From NCBI GenBank assembly GCA_022615255.1, contig JAKEHC010000189.1, positions 1 through 18,660 of the forward strand: a DNA stretch of 18,660 nucleotides, given 5' to 3'. Made by a program: the position numbers and the translations under genes. Under the pieces are notes generated by a model. That model saw only the letters and a list, made by a program, of their open reading frames with translations. It was not told the origin of the DNA and did not search any database. Shown piece after piece: positions 8,063 to 16,138 of the stretch (positions are counted from its first letter, which is position 1; every line of letters begins with the position of its first letter). The stretch is from Candidatus Dadabacteria bacterium. GTDB lineage: Bacteria > Desulfobacterota_D > UBA1144 > Nemesobacterales > CSP1-2.

Positions 8063-8078
8063 CAAATTATTTAATTTG
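8063..8078. promoter_or_regulatory. 16-base palindrome upstream of pfk
   Basis: CAAATTA-TT-TAATTTG, a perfect inverted repeat with 7-base arms, lies about 65 bases upstream of the phosphofructokinase start, within the 130-base gap after pspC. It could be an operator or just AT-rich chance symmetry. A closely similar element is in the glgB-galT intergenic region at 14794-14810. Confidence 0.3.
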
Positions 8079-8128
8079 GATAACTGTTTTTTTAGTTTTA
8101 ATAGCAGGTAGACCCGGGACGGTATCGT

Positions 8129-8344
8129 TTAATTGCCTACGTTTATATCTTGGTGTGAAGGATTCATTGGAATTATGATCCATCCCACTATATAGGCTAT
8201 AATAATAGGAAGTATGGCAGTTGCTAATCCAATAAAAACTATGGCGAGCCTTATCAATGTTGAATCAATCTCAAACATCTCGCCAAGCCCGCCGCAGATG
8301 CCCGCTATCATCCTGTCTTTTTTTGAACGGTAAAGCTTTTTCAT
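8129..8344 (-). CDS. PspC-domain small membrane protein
   Basis: A 71-residue protein that is nearly all PspC domain. It starts KKLYRSKKDRMIAGICGGLG, the typical family opening, with the GICGGL(G/A) turn followed by an amphipathic stretch (EMFEIDSTLIRLA) and one long membrane segment (about 31-57, ending in VGWIIIPM). PspC proteins are inner-membrane parts or relatives of the phage-shock envelope-stress response. Stand-alone short copies like this are common and their exact role is often unknown. No pspA or pspB is nearby. It lies 32 bases after malQ on the same strand, so co-transcription with the carbohydrate genes is likely, though no functional link is evident. The ribosome site is weak. 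Confidence 0.85.
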   Translation of the reverse strand: MKKLYRSKKDRMIAGICGGLGEMFEIDSTLIRLAIVFIGLATAILPIIIAYIVGWIIIPMNPSHQDINVGN

Positions 8345-8376
8345 GCCCTTACTCTATACAATTTAATAAGACTACG

Positions 8377-9873
8377 CTACCCCCTCCCAGAGGTCTCCGC
8401 CATCTCCCTTAGCTTATCTATCACTTTAGGCGTCACCAGATCAGGGTTAAGTCTCCACAGCCAATTTCCATCTGTCTTTGCGGGGCGATTCATCTTTGTC
8501 TCCTCTCCGAGACCTAATATATCCTGCATAGGAATGATACAAGTGTTTGCTGGAGACATCATTGCAAGCCTTATAAATTCCCAGTGAATGTTTTCTGCCG
8601 AAACCTCTCTTCCTATGTATTTAATAAACCTTTTTCTAGACTCAGGGCTTGCCTCGGACCTCCACCATCCTTGAATTGTGTTATTGTCGTGTGTCCCAGT
8701 GTATGCCACTGAGTTTTGTAATATATTATGAGGTAGGTATGAGCTCTCAGGAAAGTCATCTCCAAATGCGAATAGAAGTAAACTCATTCCAGGAAACCCA
8801 AAGTCTTTCATGATTTTTACCACATCAGGCGTAATTAACCCAAGGTCCTCTGCAATAACAGGGAGATGTAGAAAGCGCTTTTTTAACTTTTTAAAAAAGT
8901 CTTTAGCAGGTGCTTTTCTCCATTTTCCTTTTATTGCTGTTTTCTCCCCTGCCGGGACCTCCCAGTAACCAACAAAACCCCTAAAATGGTCAAGCCTAAT
9001 CATATCAAAAAGTCTTAGGTTGTGTTCTATTCGTTTTATCCACCATGAATAGCCCTCTTTTCTAAGAACTCGCCACCTGTAGACCGGATTTCCCCAAAGC
9101 TGGCCCTTTTTACTAAAATAATCGGGAGGTACTCCGGCGACAAATATCGGCTTCTTTCTTTTGTCTAACTTGAAAATCTCTCCATTCGCCCATACATCTA
9201 CGCTATCGTAATTCACATAGATAGGAATATCACCAATTATTCTTATGTTTTTTTTATTACAGTAGTTTTTAAGTGAACTCCACTGCTTATAGAAAAGAAA
9301 TTGTAGAAATTTTTCTTGATCGATTAAATCACGCAATTCATCTTTAAGCTTTACCATCTTTTCCTTTTTTCTATCTCTTATGTCTAAAGGCCAATCTACC
9401 CACACAGCTTTTTCATGACGTTTCTTTAAGGCGGCGAAAAGAGAATAATCTTCTAGCCAATAGAAACTATCACTACAGAAATTTTCGAATTCGTTCCTTT
9501 TACTATTCTCCTTAAACCTTTTGAATGCTTGGTTAAGGAGCATATTTTTATAATTCGTTACTGAATAGTAATACACTTTATCTATGGAAGGAGAGGGTGG
9601 CTCTTTAATATCAGAATGTGATAAGAAGCCTTCCTGTACAAGAGATTCAGGGCTTATGAGAAGAGGGTTTCCTGCAAAGGCAGAAGGGCTACTATATGGT
9701 GAACTTCCATAAGCCAGATTAGTCGGGTTTACAGGAAGTATCTGCCAGAAGCTCTGTTTGGATTCAGAGAGGAAGTCGACAAACTTGTACGCCGATGGTC
9801 CCAGGTCTCCTATACCGTAAGGCGACGGAAGAGATGTAATATGAAGTAGTATCCCGCTTCCTCGTCCTTTCAC
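8377..9873 (-). CDS. malQ: 4-alpha-glucanotransferase (amylomaltase, GH77)
   Basis: A 498-residue cytoplasmic enzyme that moves alpha-1,4-glucan segments between maltodextrins, releasing glucose and making longer chains. Length equals the short Thermus-type amylomaltases (~500). It opens with GSGILLHITSLPSPYGIGDLG, and the 50-70 stretch reads NLAYGSSPYSSPSAFAGNP. Catalytic residues of GH77 are visible: nucleophile Asp295 in IRLDHFRGF, acid/base Glu342 in VIAEDLG, and Asp396 in YTGTHDNNT (Thermus D293, E340, D395). The start is GTG 9873, preceded by GAGGGAG about 5 bases upstream. It lies 149 bases after the GH57 gene and 32 bases before pspC, all minus strand. It would recycle short glucans from glycogen breakdown. 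Composition seems more AT-rich than the GH57 gene upstream. Confidence 0.95.
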   Translation of the reverse strand: MKGRGSGILLHITSLPSPYGIGDLGPSAYKFVDFLSESKQSFWQILPVNPTNLAYGSSPYSSPSAFAGNPLLISPESLVQEGFLSHSDIKEPPSPSIDKVYYYSVTNYKNMLLNQAFKRFKENSKRNEFENFCSDSFYWLEDYSLFAALKKRHEKAVWVDWPLDIRDRKKEKMVKLKDELRDLIDQEKFLQFLFYKQWSSLKNYCNKKNIRIIGDIPIYVNYDSVDVWANGEIFKLDKRKKPIFVAGVPPDYFSKKGQLWGNPVYRWRVLRKEGYSWWIKRIEHNLRLFDMIRLDHFRGFVGYWEVPAGEKTAIKGKWRKAPAKDFFKKLKKRFLHLPVIAEDLGLITPDVVKIMKDFGFPGMSLLLFAFGDDFPESSYLPHNILQNSVAYTGTHDNNTIQGWWRSEASPESRKRFIKYIGREVSAENIHWEFIRLAMMSPANTCIIPMQDILGLGEETKMNRPAKTDGNWLWRLNPDLVTPKVIDKLREMAETSGRG

Positions 9874-10022
9874 TTTTCTCCCTCTATCTTACCCACTAAA
9901 GACACAAAGTTAGAATTAAGATAATTTGGCGTCTGTACTATTTTATCTTCTGTATTCTGGCTTCTTAAACCACTTTAAAACTCGTATTCTTTCTTCATGC
10001 CTTGGTAGTTAAATAGTTTTAA

Positions 10023-12467
10023 TTATCTAACTCTAATTGAGAGTATTTCTCCTAGAGAGGTGAATTTGCTTATCCATACCCTTGCGCTTTTATCCCCTCG
10101 CTCAGCTTGCTTCAGAATCTCGGGATAAACAGTTTTCAGCATCTTATAATAGGCATTCTGAGGCTTCCAGAGGTTCACCAAAAATGGCAGAGAGCGTGTT
10201 AAATCCAAAGAAGTTCCCAGTGCCTCTAGGAGAGAGAGGTCGGTGGGGTTAGCAAAAAATAGCTCTGCCAACCGTTCTATTCTCCTTCTAAGTGTGTACT
10301 CTAGAGTTTCTGCATCAAGAGTAACTCCCTCCAACCTGACTTCTTCCAGAAGGGTTTGGATGCGTTCTAAGTCAATCTTCTCGCTCTCAAAGGCACGGCG
10401 GAGATTGCTGTTCAAGACAAACTCGGCAGCGGTATAAAACGCCTTGGGCGAAGGAATGTGCAAGTCCGTGAGAAAACGCATCATAGGGGCGCTTCGCTCG
10501 TAGAGTTGGCGGTATATAGCCTCAGCCTCAGTTAGAGTGGATTCAAAGAGTAAATTCAAGATCTTGCGTTGCTCATCACGGAATAGTGATCTTAGAGAGT
10601 AAGTAGATTCCCCAAAGTGCTTATCAAGGAGTCGAATGACGTCAGGAAAGTCCGCTCTTTTAAAAGCATCGCTCAACTCCTTCACTCTGGTCTTATAAGT
10701 CTCTTCTCCCTGGAACTTTCTGATACCGCCGTTTACATTATGGTCACCGAAATGCAAAACTCCGAAGCTTAACAAGTCTGATTCGCCTGTAATCTCAGAG
10801 GTCATCTTCACACGTCCCACTATGAGCTTTGCTTTTCCGGTCTCGAAACTCTGGTAATCCTCACGATCGGATGTATAGCAATAAATCTTAGTTCTTTCAG
10901 GATATTCTTCAAACAAGGAGCTGACGGCGTAATGTGCTACGGCCTTCTTGCAGTCGACCATAGCGGGCTTCACAAACTTCTCGTAGATGCGACGGCCATC
11001 GCGATGCTCAGGGATATTACTCTTTGCCTGTTTGATCAGCTCAAGGAAGTGGGGTTCAAACGAGTCGTCAAATAGCTCTTCAGCCAGTTGAAGTACACGC
11101 CCCGCATACTGAATGATCTGCACTGTTTCGATACCAGATAATTCGTCAAAAAACCAACCGCAACTGGTATACATGAGCATGGCGTGGCGCTGAAGTTCTA
11201 AGAGTTTAAGCGCTGTAATCTTATCAGGCTCACTTAGCTTATGAGTGGCGTATTGGCTCAAGAACCCTTCGACACTCTCAGGCGAGCGGTCGAGAATAAC
11301 CTGAATATATCCGTCACGTGCTGCCCATGGATCCTTTAAAAACTGGCGCCCCTTCTTTTCATAAGGTGGAGAAAGAGTATCTCGAATCCAGTCAAGAGAC
11401 TCTCTGAGCGGTGCGCGCCAGGACTGATTCCACTCTGGATGCCTCCCTGAATTACAACCACAGCCCCTTCGCCACCTTTCGACACCATGAGCACAACTCC
11501 AGGAGGTGCGCTCAAAGATCTCTACCTGATAAGTAGGCGGGTGTTTTTCCAGATACTCGCCATAATTAGTCAAACTCGCTAGATTATTGGTTTCAATGTA
11601 TTGAAGAGCGTATGCTAGAGCCATGTCTCCGAATCTGTGATGATGGCCATAGGTCTCGCCATCAGTTGCAATAGTAACTATCTCATAACAATCGCGCTCC
11701 TTATTGAAGGCGCCTATGAGTCGATGAGCAAAGTTCTCGCCGCTTGAAAGCAAGCCCTCAAAGGCAACGGCACGGGATATCGCCCCATCATAGAAAAAGA
11801 GGTTTATCTTTTTACCGGAGGGGAGGTTGAGATCATATGCCATAGTGGGATCTACGCGCCCTCCGCTGACATCGCGCCATGTCCGTGCGCCGATTGTACG
11901 TACCCTGCTTGCCTGATGGGGTGAAAGAATTGTAAATCTGATACCAAAATCTGAAAGGATGTCTAGGGTTTGTAAATCTACAGCAGTTTCCGGGAGCCAA
12001 ATACCTTCGGGTTTACGTCCAAAGCGGCGCTCAAAGTCCCGGATACCCCATACAACCTGTGTGTATTTATCACGGGGGTTCGCTAAGGGCATAATTATAT
12101 GGTTATAAACCTGGGCTAGGGCTGAGCCGTGCCCTGAGAAGTTTTTTTGACTAACTCTGTCAGCTTCTAAAATAGCCTGATACACATCTGGAGATTTTTT
12201 CTCAAGCCACGCAATCAGTGTTGGACCAAAGTTGAAGCTTATCTTCGAGTAGTTATTTACAACCTCTATAATCTTTCCTTCATGGTCGAGGATACGAGAG
12301 ACGGCATTTGTGGCATAACATTCAGCTGTTATTTTTTCATTCCAATCATGGTATGGGTGTGCTGAGTCCTGAAGCTCGATCTCTTCAAGCCAGGGGTTTT
12401 CTCTAGGCGGTTGATAGAAGTGACCATGGATACATACAAACTTATCGGTTTTTAAGCCTATGCCCAT
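10023..12467 (-). CDS. GH57-family protein with DUF3536 domain
   Basis: An 814-residue, probably cytoplasmic, member of the glycoside hydrolase 57 superfamily joined to a DUF3536 region. GH57 motifs are in order: VCIHGHFYQPPRENPW (11-26, His motif 1), GIWLPE with Glu160 at the expected nucleophile position, and IATDGETYGHHH with Asp269 at the expected acid/base position. Glu(nucleophile)-then-Asp is the GH57 pattern. Next comes a conserved-looking segment with Cys325, Cys336 and Cys338 (SCAHGVERWRRGCGCNSG), a possible metal or disulfide site, and the helical DUF3536 part from about 400. No signal peptide. Activity is unproven; GH57 includes amylases, 4-alpha-glucanotransferases and branching enzymes, and its place between glgB and malQ suggests an alpha-glucan substrate. 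The ATG at 12467 is the only fitting start; the ribosome site is weak. Codon use looks more GC-rich than its neighbours. Confidence 0.85.
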   Translation of the reverse strand: MGIGLKTDKFVCIHGHFYQPPRENPWLEEIELQDSAHPYHDWNEKITAECYATNAVSRILDHEGKIIEVVNNYSKISFNFGPTLIAWLEKKSPDVYQAILEADRVSQKNFSGHGSALAQVYNHIIMPLANPRDKYTQVVWGIRDFERRFGRKPEGIWLPETAVDLQTLDILSDFGIRFTILSPHQASRVRTIGARTWRDVSGGRVDPTMAYDLNLPSGKKINLFFYDGAISRAVAFEGLLSSGENFAHRLIGAFNKERDCYEIVTIATDGETYGHHHRFGDMALAYALQYIETNNLASLTNYGEYLEKHPPTYQVEIFERTSWSCAHGVERWRRGCGCNSGRHPEWNQSWRAPLRESLDWIRDTLSPPYEKKGRQFLKDPWAARDGYIQVILDRSPESVEGFLSQYATHKLSEPDKITALKLLELQRHAMLMYTSCGWFFDELSGIETVQIIQYAGRVLQLAEELFDDSFEPHFLELIKQAKSNIPEHRDGRRIYEKFVKPAMVDCKKAVAHYAVSSLFEEYPERTKIYCYTSDREDYQSFETGKAKLIVGRVKMTSEITGESDLLSFGVLHFGDHNVNGGIRKFQGEETYKTRVKELSDAFKRADFPDVIRLLDKHFGESTYSLRSLFRDEQRKILNLLFESTLTEAEAIYRQLYERSAPMMRFLTDLHIPSPKAFYTAAEFVLNSNLRRAFESEKIDLERIQTLLEEVRLEGVTLDAETLEYTLRRRIERLAELFFANPTDLSLLEALGTSLDLTRSLPFLVNLWKPQNAYYKMLKTVYPEILKQAERGDKSARVWISKFTSLGEILSIRVR

Positions 12468-12498
12468 AGGGTATGTTTATATTCCTGATTACAGTTTT

Positions 12499-12511
12499 AC
12501 TGATTGTCAGT
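12499..12511. promoter_or_regulatory. Inverted repeat in the leader of the GH57 gene
   Basis: ACTGA-TTG-TCAGT, a perfect 5-base-arm inverted repeat, lies 32-44 bases upstream of the GH57 start; a related half-site CTGATTACAG adjoins it at 12485-12494. A perfect -10-like TATAAT on the minus strand (12565-12570) lies farther upstream, without a clear -35. It may be an operator or a short leader hairpin. Weak evidence. Confidence 0.25.
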
Positions 12512-12614
12512 TTATGCATGATTTAAGGAGAATGCTAGAGATACTATACTTATTGCGTGGGGAAATTATAACGTTTTCTTCCAACTAATATTTTTTGTGC
12601 TTTTCATCATATCT

Positions 12615-14522
12615 TTATTTTGTTTCATTCTTAAAGAATAAAACGCTGAGAGGAGGTAGGGTAAGATACAAAGAATATGGCCTTCCATGTGAACCAGAAG
12701 GGTTAGCCTCAAAACCACCAGAATTTCCCAATCCGCTTCCGCCATAGAAAACGGAGTCGCTGTTTAAAACCTCCTTCCAGAAGCCTCCCCTTGGAACTCC
12801 TATATGATAGTTGAGTCTAGGAATGGGCGTAAAGTTGCACACAACGAGAATGATATCGCTAGTATGCTTGCCTTTTCTATAGAAGCTTATAATGCTATCC
12901 TCAGAGTCCTTAAAATCAATCCACTCAAAGCCCTCAAAACTAAAATCCAACTCATATAGGGCTTGCTCAGTTCTATAAAGGTGATTTAGGTCTTTGACCC
13001 ATAGTTGTATACCCCTATAAAATGGGTATTGAAGGGAATGCCATTCTAAACTCTCATCATGAACCCACTCTCTACGCTGGCCAAACTCTCCACCCATAAA
13101 TAGGAGCTTCTTTCCCGGATGTCCGTACATATAACCAAATAAAGCCCTCAGATTTGCATTACTCTGCCACTCATCCCCTGGCATCTTTCCAATTAGAGCC
13201 CCTTTTCCGTAAACAACTTCATCGTGAGAAAGTGGAAGTACAAAATTTTCTAAGAAGGCGTACCATATGCTGAAAGTTAGCTGGTTATGGTGATACCTTC
13301 TAAAGATAGGGTCTATTGAGAAATATTTTAAAGTGTCGTGCATCCAACCCATATTCCACTTCATACCGAAGCCAAGGCCTCCGACAAAAACCGGTTTTGA
13401 GACCATGGGCCATGCAGTTGATTCTTCAGCTATGGTTTGTACGTCGGGGAACTCTCCATATACCGCCTCGTTTAATCTTTTTAAGAAGCTTAGAGCCTCC
13501 AAATTCTCCTTTCCTCCATAAACGTTTGGTATCCACTCTCCTTCTTTCCTTGAGTAGTCTAGATATAACATGGACGCCACAGCGTCTACCCTTAAGCCAT
13601 CGACGTGGTATTTATCTAGCCAGAAAAGGGCGCTGCTTATAAGAAAGGCTCTTATCTCGTTTCGCCCGTGATTAAATATATAGCTTTTCCACTCGGGGTG
13701 AAAACCCCTCTTTGGGTCTAAATGCTCATATAGGTGTGTACCATCAAAATAAACAAGCCCATGCTTGTCATCTGGGAAATGTGAAGGAACCCAGTCTAGA
13801 ATTACACCAATTCCATTCTGATGGAGGTGATCAACTAGGTACATGAAGTCCTGGGGTGTCCCATACCTGCTTGTGGGTGAAAAGTATCCAACTGTCTGAT
13901 ACCCCCATGAGCCATAAAATGGATGCTCCATCACCGGTAAAAACTCAAAATGGGTAAAACCCATTTCCTTTGCATATTCCCCAAGATAGTGAGCTATTTC
14001 TCTATAAGTAAGAAACCTATTTCCTTCTTCTGGAACCCGTCTCCATGAGCCCAGATGAACCTCATATATGGAAAAGGGAGAGTTAAGTGAATTAGACTTA
14101 TTTCTATTCTTCATCCAGTCATCGTCTTTCCAATCATAGCCTAGTTCCCACACAACTGATGCTGTCTTGGGTGGGATTTCGGAAAAGAAGGTGTAAGGAT
14201 CTCCCTTTTCAACCTTATAATTGTTATATTTAGAGGTGATGTGATACTTATAGGTCGTTCCTTTTCCGAGAAGGGGAATAAAGCCTTCCCATATACCTGA
14301 ACCGTCCCATCTCACACCTAGCTGATGAGAATTTGGATTCCAGCCATTAAAATCACCTATAATTGATACCCTTTCTGCATTTGGAGCCCAGACAGCAAAG
14401 TATGTTCCCTGCGTTTCGTTAACGGTCATGGGGTGAGAACCGAGTTTGTTGTAAAGCTTGAAATGACTCCCTTCTTTAAAGAGATATATGTCGTGATCTG
14501 TAATAAGACTTATTTCGTGCAT
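12615..14522 (-). CDS. glgB: 1,4-alpha-glucan branching enzyme (GH13)
   Basis: A 635-residue cytoplasmic enzyme that cuts alpha-1,4 chains and re-joins them as alpha-1,6 branches in glycogen. A CBM48 domain (about 30-125; FAVWAPNAERVSIIGDFNGW) precedes the GH13 barrel. The barrel has DWVPSHFPDD, nucleophile Asp313 in DGLRVDAVASML, acid/base Glu366 in TIAEEST and Asp434 in LSHDEVVYGK. The gaps between the three catalytic residues (53 and 68) equal those of E. coli GlgB (D405, E458, D526). A C-terminal beta domain ends the protein. It lacks the extra N-terminal N1 domain of the 728-residue E. coli form, as many bacterial GlgBs do. AAAGGAAA upstream of the ATG is a plausible ribosome site. It heads the minus-strand carbohydrate cluster and diverges from galT; a palindrome overlaps its -10. 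Confidence 0.96.
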   Translation of the reverse strand: MHEISLITDHDIYLFKEGSHFKLYNKLGSHPMTVNETQGTYFAVWAPNAERVSIIGDFNGWNPNSHQLGVRWDGSGIWEGFIPLLGKGTTYKYHITSKYNNYKVEKGDPYTFFSEIPPKTASVVWELGYDWKDDDWMKNRNKSNSLNSPFSIYEVHLGSWRRVPEEGNRFLTYREIAHYLGEYAKEMGFTHFEFLPVMEHPFYGSWGYQTVGYFSPTSRYGTPQDFMYLVDHLHQNGIGVILDWVPSHFPDDKHGLVYFDGTHLYEHLDPKRGFHPEWKSYIFNHGRNEIRAFLISSALFWLDKYHVDGLRVDAVASMLYLDYSRKEGEWIPNVYGGKENLEALSFLKRLNEAVYGEFPDVQTIAEESTAWPMVSKPVFVGGLGFGMKWNMGWMHDTLKYFSIDPIFRRYHHNQLTFSIWYAFLENFVLPLSHDEVVYGKGALIGKMPGDEWQSNANLRALFGYMYGHPGKKLLFMGGEFGQRREWVHDESLEWHSLQYPFYRGIQLWVKDLNHLYRTEQALYELDFSFEGFEWIDFKDSEDSIISFYRKGKHTSDIILVVCNFTPIPRLNYHIGVPRGGFWKEVLNSDSVFYGGSGLGNSGGFEANPSGSHGRPYSLYLTLPPLSVLFFKNETK

Positions 14523-14568
14523 TATTTTTGGATTTCCTTTATTTGAAATTATTGGATGTTCGCAATTG

Positions 14569-14592
14569 ATTATACTATCATTTATTAGTATA
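14569..14592 (-). promoter_or_regulatory. Candidate glgB -10 with overlapping inverted repeat
   Basis: On the minus strand a perfect TATAAT (14569-14574) lies about 47 bases upstream of the glgB start. A perfect inverted repeat TATACTA-N8-TAGTATA (arms 14571-14577 and 14586-14592) overlaps the -10 and most of the spacer. The -35 region is poor (CATCCT), so an activator, or a repressor bound to the palindrome, could set expression. This is inference from layout. Confidence 0.35.
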
Positions 14593-14793
14593 GGATGTAA
14601 CTCAAAACGGTCTTATTCAGAAATTTAAAAAATGACCGAATTTTCATGCTTTAAAGAAACCCCGAAATAGAGTAGATGAAAAGATTATCACTTTGTTGCT
14701 TTATATAAATCATATGGGGATTCTAGGACAATAATAAATTACTCCAAAGTAAAATAGGGTGTTGATTTTGATTAAAAAATGAGTAAAGTTTAG

Positions 14794-14810
14794 TCAAATT
14801 ATAAATTTGA
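14794..14810. promoter_or_regulatory. 17-base palindrome between glgB and galT
   Basis: TCAAAT-TATAA-ATTTGA is a perfect inverted repeat. Its core CAAATT-N3-AATTTG is nearly the same as the element upstream of pfk at 8063-8078 (CAAATT-N4-AATTTG). A shared operator for carbohydrate genes is possible, but in AT-rich DNA chance is a real alternative. Confidence 0.3.
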
Positions 14811-14993
14811 TTAAATTGAAAAATAAAGGTGTAGCAATCGACAAAGAAGCAACAGGCTTTGAATTGTTACAATCTTTAATTGTCAATCGACATCCTATAG
14901 TTTTGTCTTGCAACTTCCTCAATTCCTCTAATAAATTTTATATATTAAATTTTGATATGATCTTGGAGCTTGATGTTTCTTATGGAGGATTGA

Positions 14994-16064
14994 ATGCGTG
15001 AGCTCAGGTTCGACCCGATTAGAAACAGATGGGTGATAATATCGAGCGAGAGGGCTAGAAGGCCAAGCGATTATATAATGGCTGGAGATGAGACCAATAA
15101 AGACGTAAGATCTCCAGCCGCATGCCCATTCTGCGAGGGATCGGAAGAGAAGACACCTCCCGAAATATTTGCTATAAGAAGCCAGGGGACGAAACCTAAT
15201 TCGCCTGGTTGGAGGGTTAGGGTTGTTCCAAATAAATTTCCAGCGCTGCAGATAGAAGACGATGCCATTAGATATGGCACGGGGATATTTGATGTAGTTA
15301 GTGGTGCTGGTGCGCACGAGGTCATTGTCGAGACTCCTGATCACAATATGGGGCTGAGTGACCTGGATGTGGATTGGATAAAAGATGTGCTTTTTACTTT
15401 CAGACAAAGGATAAGGGATTTGTTTGGTGATCCCAGACTGCGTTATGTGTTGATATTTAAAAACCACAAAGCCCAGGCTGGCGCTTCTCTTATACATACG
15501 CACTCTCAGCTTATAGCGACTCCTATGGTACCGCCTGTAGTCAAACAGGAGCTTACAGCATGTAGGGAAAATTATAGAGCTAAGGAAAGATGTCTCATAT
15601 GTGATTTGATTAAACAGGAAATCGACTTTGGTGCAAGAATCATTCATGAGACTAAAGACTATATAATCTGGAGTCCATTTGCTTCTAGTTTTCCCTTTGA
15701 GACATGGATACTTCCCAAACACCACCTACATGATTATTCAATGCTACGCGATGAGGAACTCAGGGAACTCGCCCCTGTTTTAAGGCTTTTACTTAACTCC
15801 ATAAAGAGGCTATTGAATGACCCGCCTTATAATTTTGTCATTCATACTTCACCACCAAGATTCAAACGCCCCGGTCAGCCCCAACACTGGGACTCGATTG
15901 AGTCCGATTTCCACTGGCATATAGAACTCATTCCACGCCTTACTACAATTGCAGGGTTTGAATGGGGAGCTGGTTTCTTTATCAATCCGACTCCCCCAGA
16001 GGCAGCAGCAGATTACCTGAGGCAAGATATAGCTAAACTTGTCGAGCTTAGAAGGGTGATATGA
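14994..16064 (+). CDS. galT: Galactose-1-phosphate uridylyltransferase (HIT superfamily)
   Basis: A 356-residue cytoplasmic enzyme of the Leloir pathway, exchanging UMP between UDP-glucose and galactose 1-phosphate. The N-terminus RELRFDPIRNRWVIIS is typical. CPFC (44-47) with later histidines (His108 or His117) forms the expected zinc site. The catalytic motif is HTHSQ (168-172), where His170 would be the nucleotidylated residue (E. coli HPHGQ, His166). The C-terminal half includes FHWHIELIPRL, GFEWGAGFFINP and PPE, as in family members. A second Cys pair, CLIC (198-201), is also present. The start is fixed by GGAGG 5 bases upstream of ATG. The Pro-to-Thr change in the HxH motif and the glycogen-gene neighbours leave open a related nucleotidyltransferase or ADP-glucose phosphorylase-like role. 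No galK or galE in the window. Confidence 0.88.
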   Translation: MRELRFDPIRNRWVIISSERARRPSDYIMAGDETNKDVRSPAACPFCEGSEEKTPPEIFAIRSQGTKPNSPGWRVRVVPNKFPALQIEDDAIRYGTGIFDVVSGAGAHEVIVETPDHNMGLSDLDVDWIKDVLFTFRQRIRDLFGDPRLRYVLIFKNHKAQAGASLIHTHSQLIATPMVPPVVKQELTACRENYRAKERCLICDLIKQEIDFGARIIHETKDYIIWSPFASSFPFETWILPKHHLHDYSMLRDEELRELAPVLRLLLNSIKRLLNDPPYNFVIHTSPPRFKRPGQPQHWDSIESDFHWHIELIPRLTTIAGFEWGAGFFINPTPPEAAADYLRQDIAKLVELRRVI

Positions 16065-16081
16065 TTATTATAAAATCCCTA

Positions 16082-16110
16082 TTGACATATAAAGTAAAAA
16101 GCTTTATTTT
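16082..16110 (+). promoter_or_regulatory. Sigma70-type promoter for gspC
   Basis: A perfect -35 TTGACA (16082-16087) and TATTTT (16105-16110) are separated by 17 bases. This predicts a start near 16117 and a leader of ~22 bases before the gspC ATG at 16139. It is the best-matching promoter in the window and marks the start of the secretion operon, separating it from galT, which ends 18 bases upstream. Confidence 0.55.
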
Positions 16111-16138
16111 GTAAGCTAAAATTAATTAATTTACTTAA

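Larger units (their letters stand above)
14523..14993. other. 471-base AT-rich divergent promoter region, glgB/galT
   Basis: No convincing gene. The region is very AT-rich. It holds the glgB -10 with an overlapping inverted repeat (14569-14592), a second palindrome (14794-14810), and the galT Shine-Dalgarno GGAGG (14984-14988). A clear galT promoter with both boxes was not found. A 64-codon frame from TTG 14807 running into galT has no family features and is taken as chance. Confidence 0.6.

Noticed and set aside
13316..13642. 108-codon plus-strand frame inside glgB
   Set aside because: Shadow of the branching-enzyme catalytic domain on the opposite strand; no ribosome site or motif.
14807..15001. 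64-codon plus-strand frame starting at TTG and overlapping galT
   Set aside because: TTG start without a ribosome site, lies in AT-rich promoter DNA, overlaps the well-supported galT start and shows no family features.
14928..15725. 265-codon minus-strand frame
   Set aside because: It is antisense to galT, whose catalytic motifs and ribosome site are clear; its sequence is low in plausible domain features.
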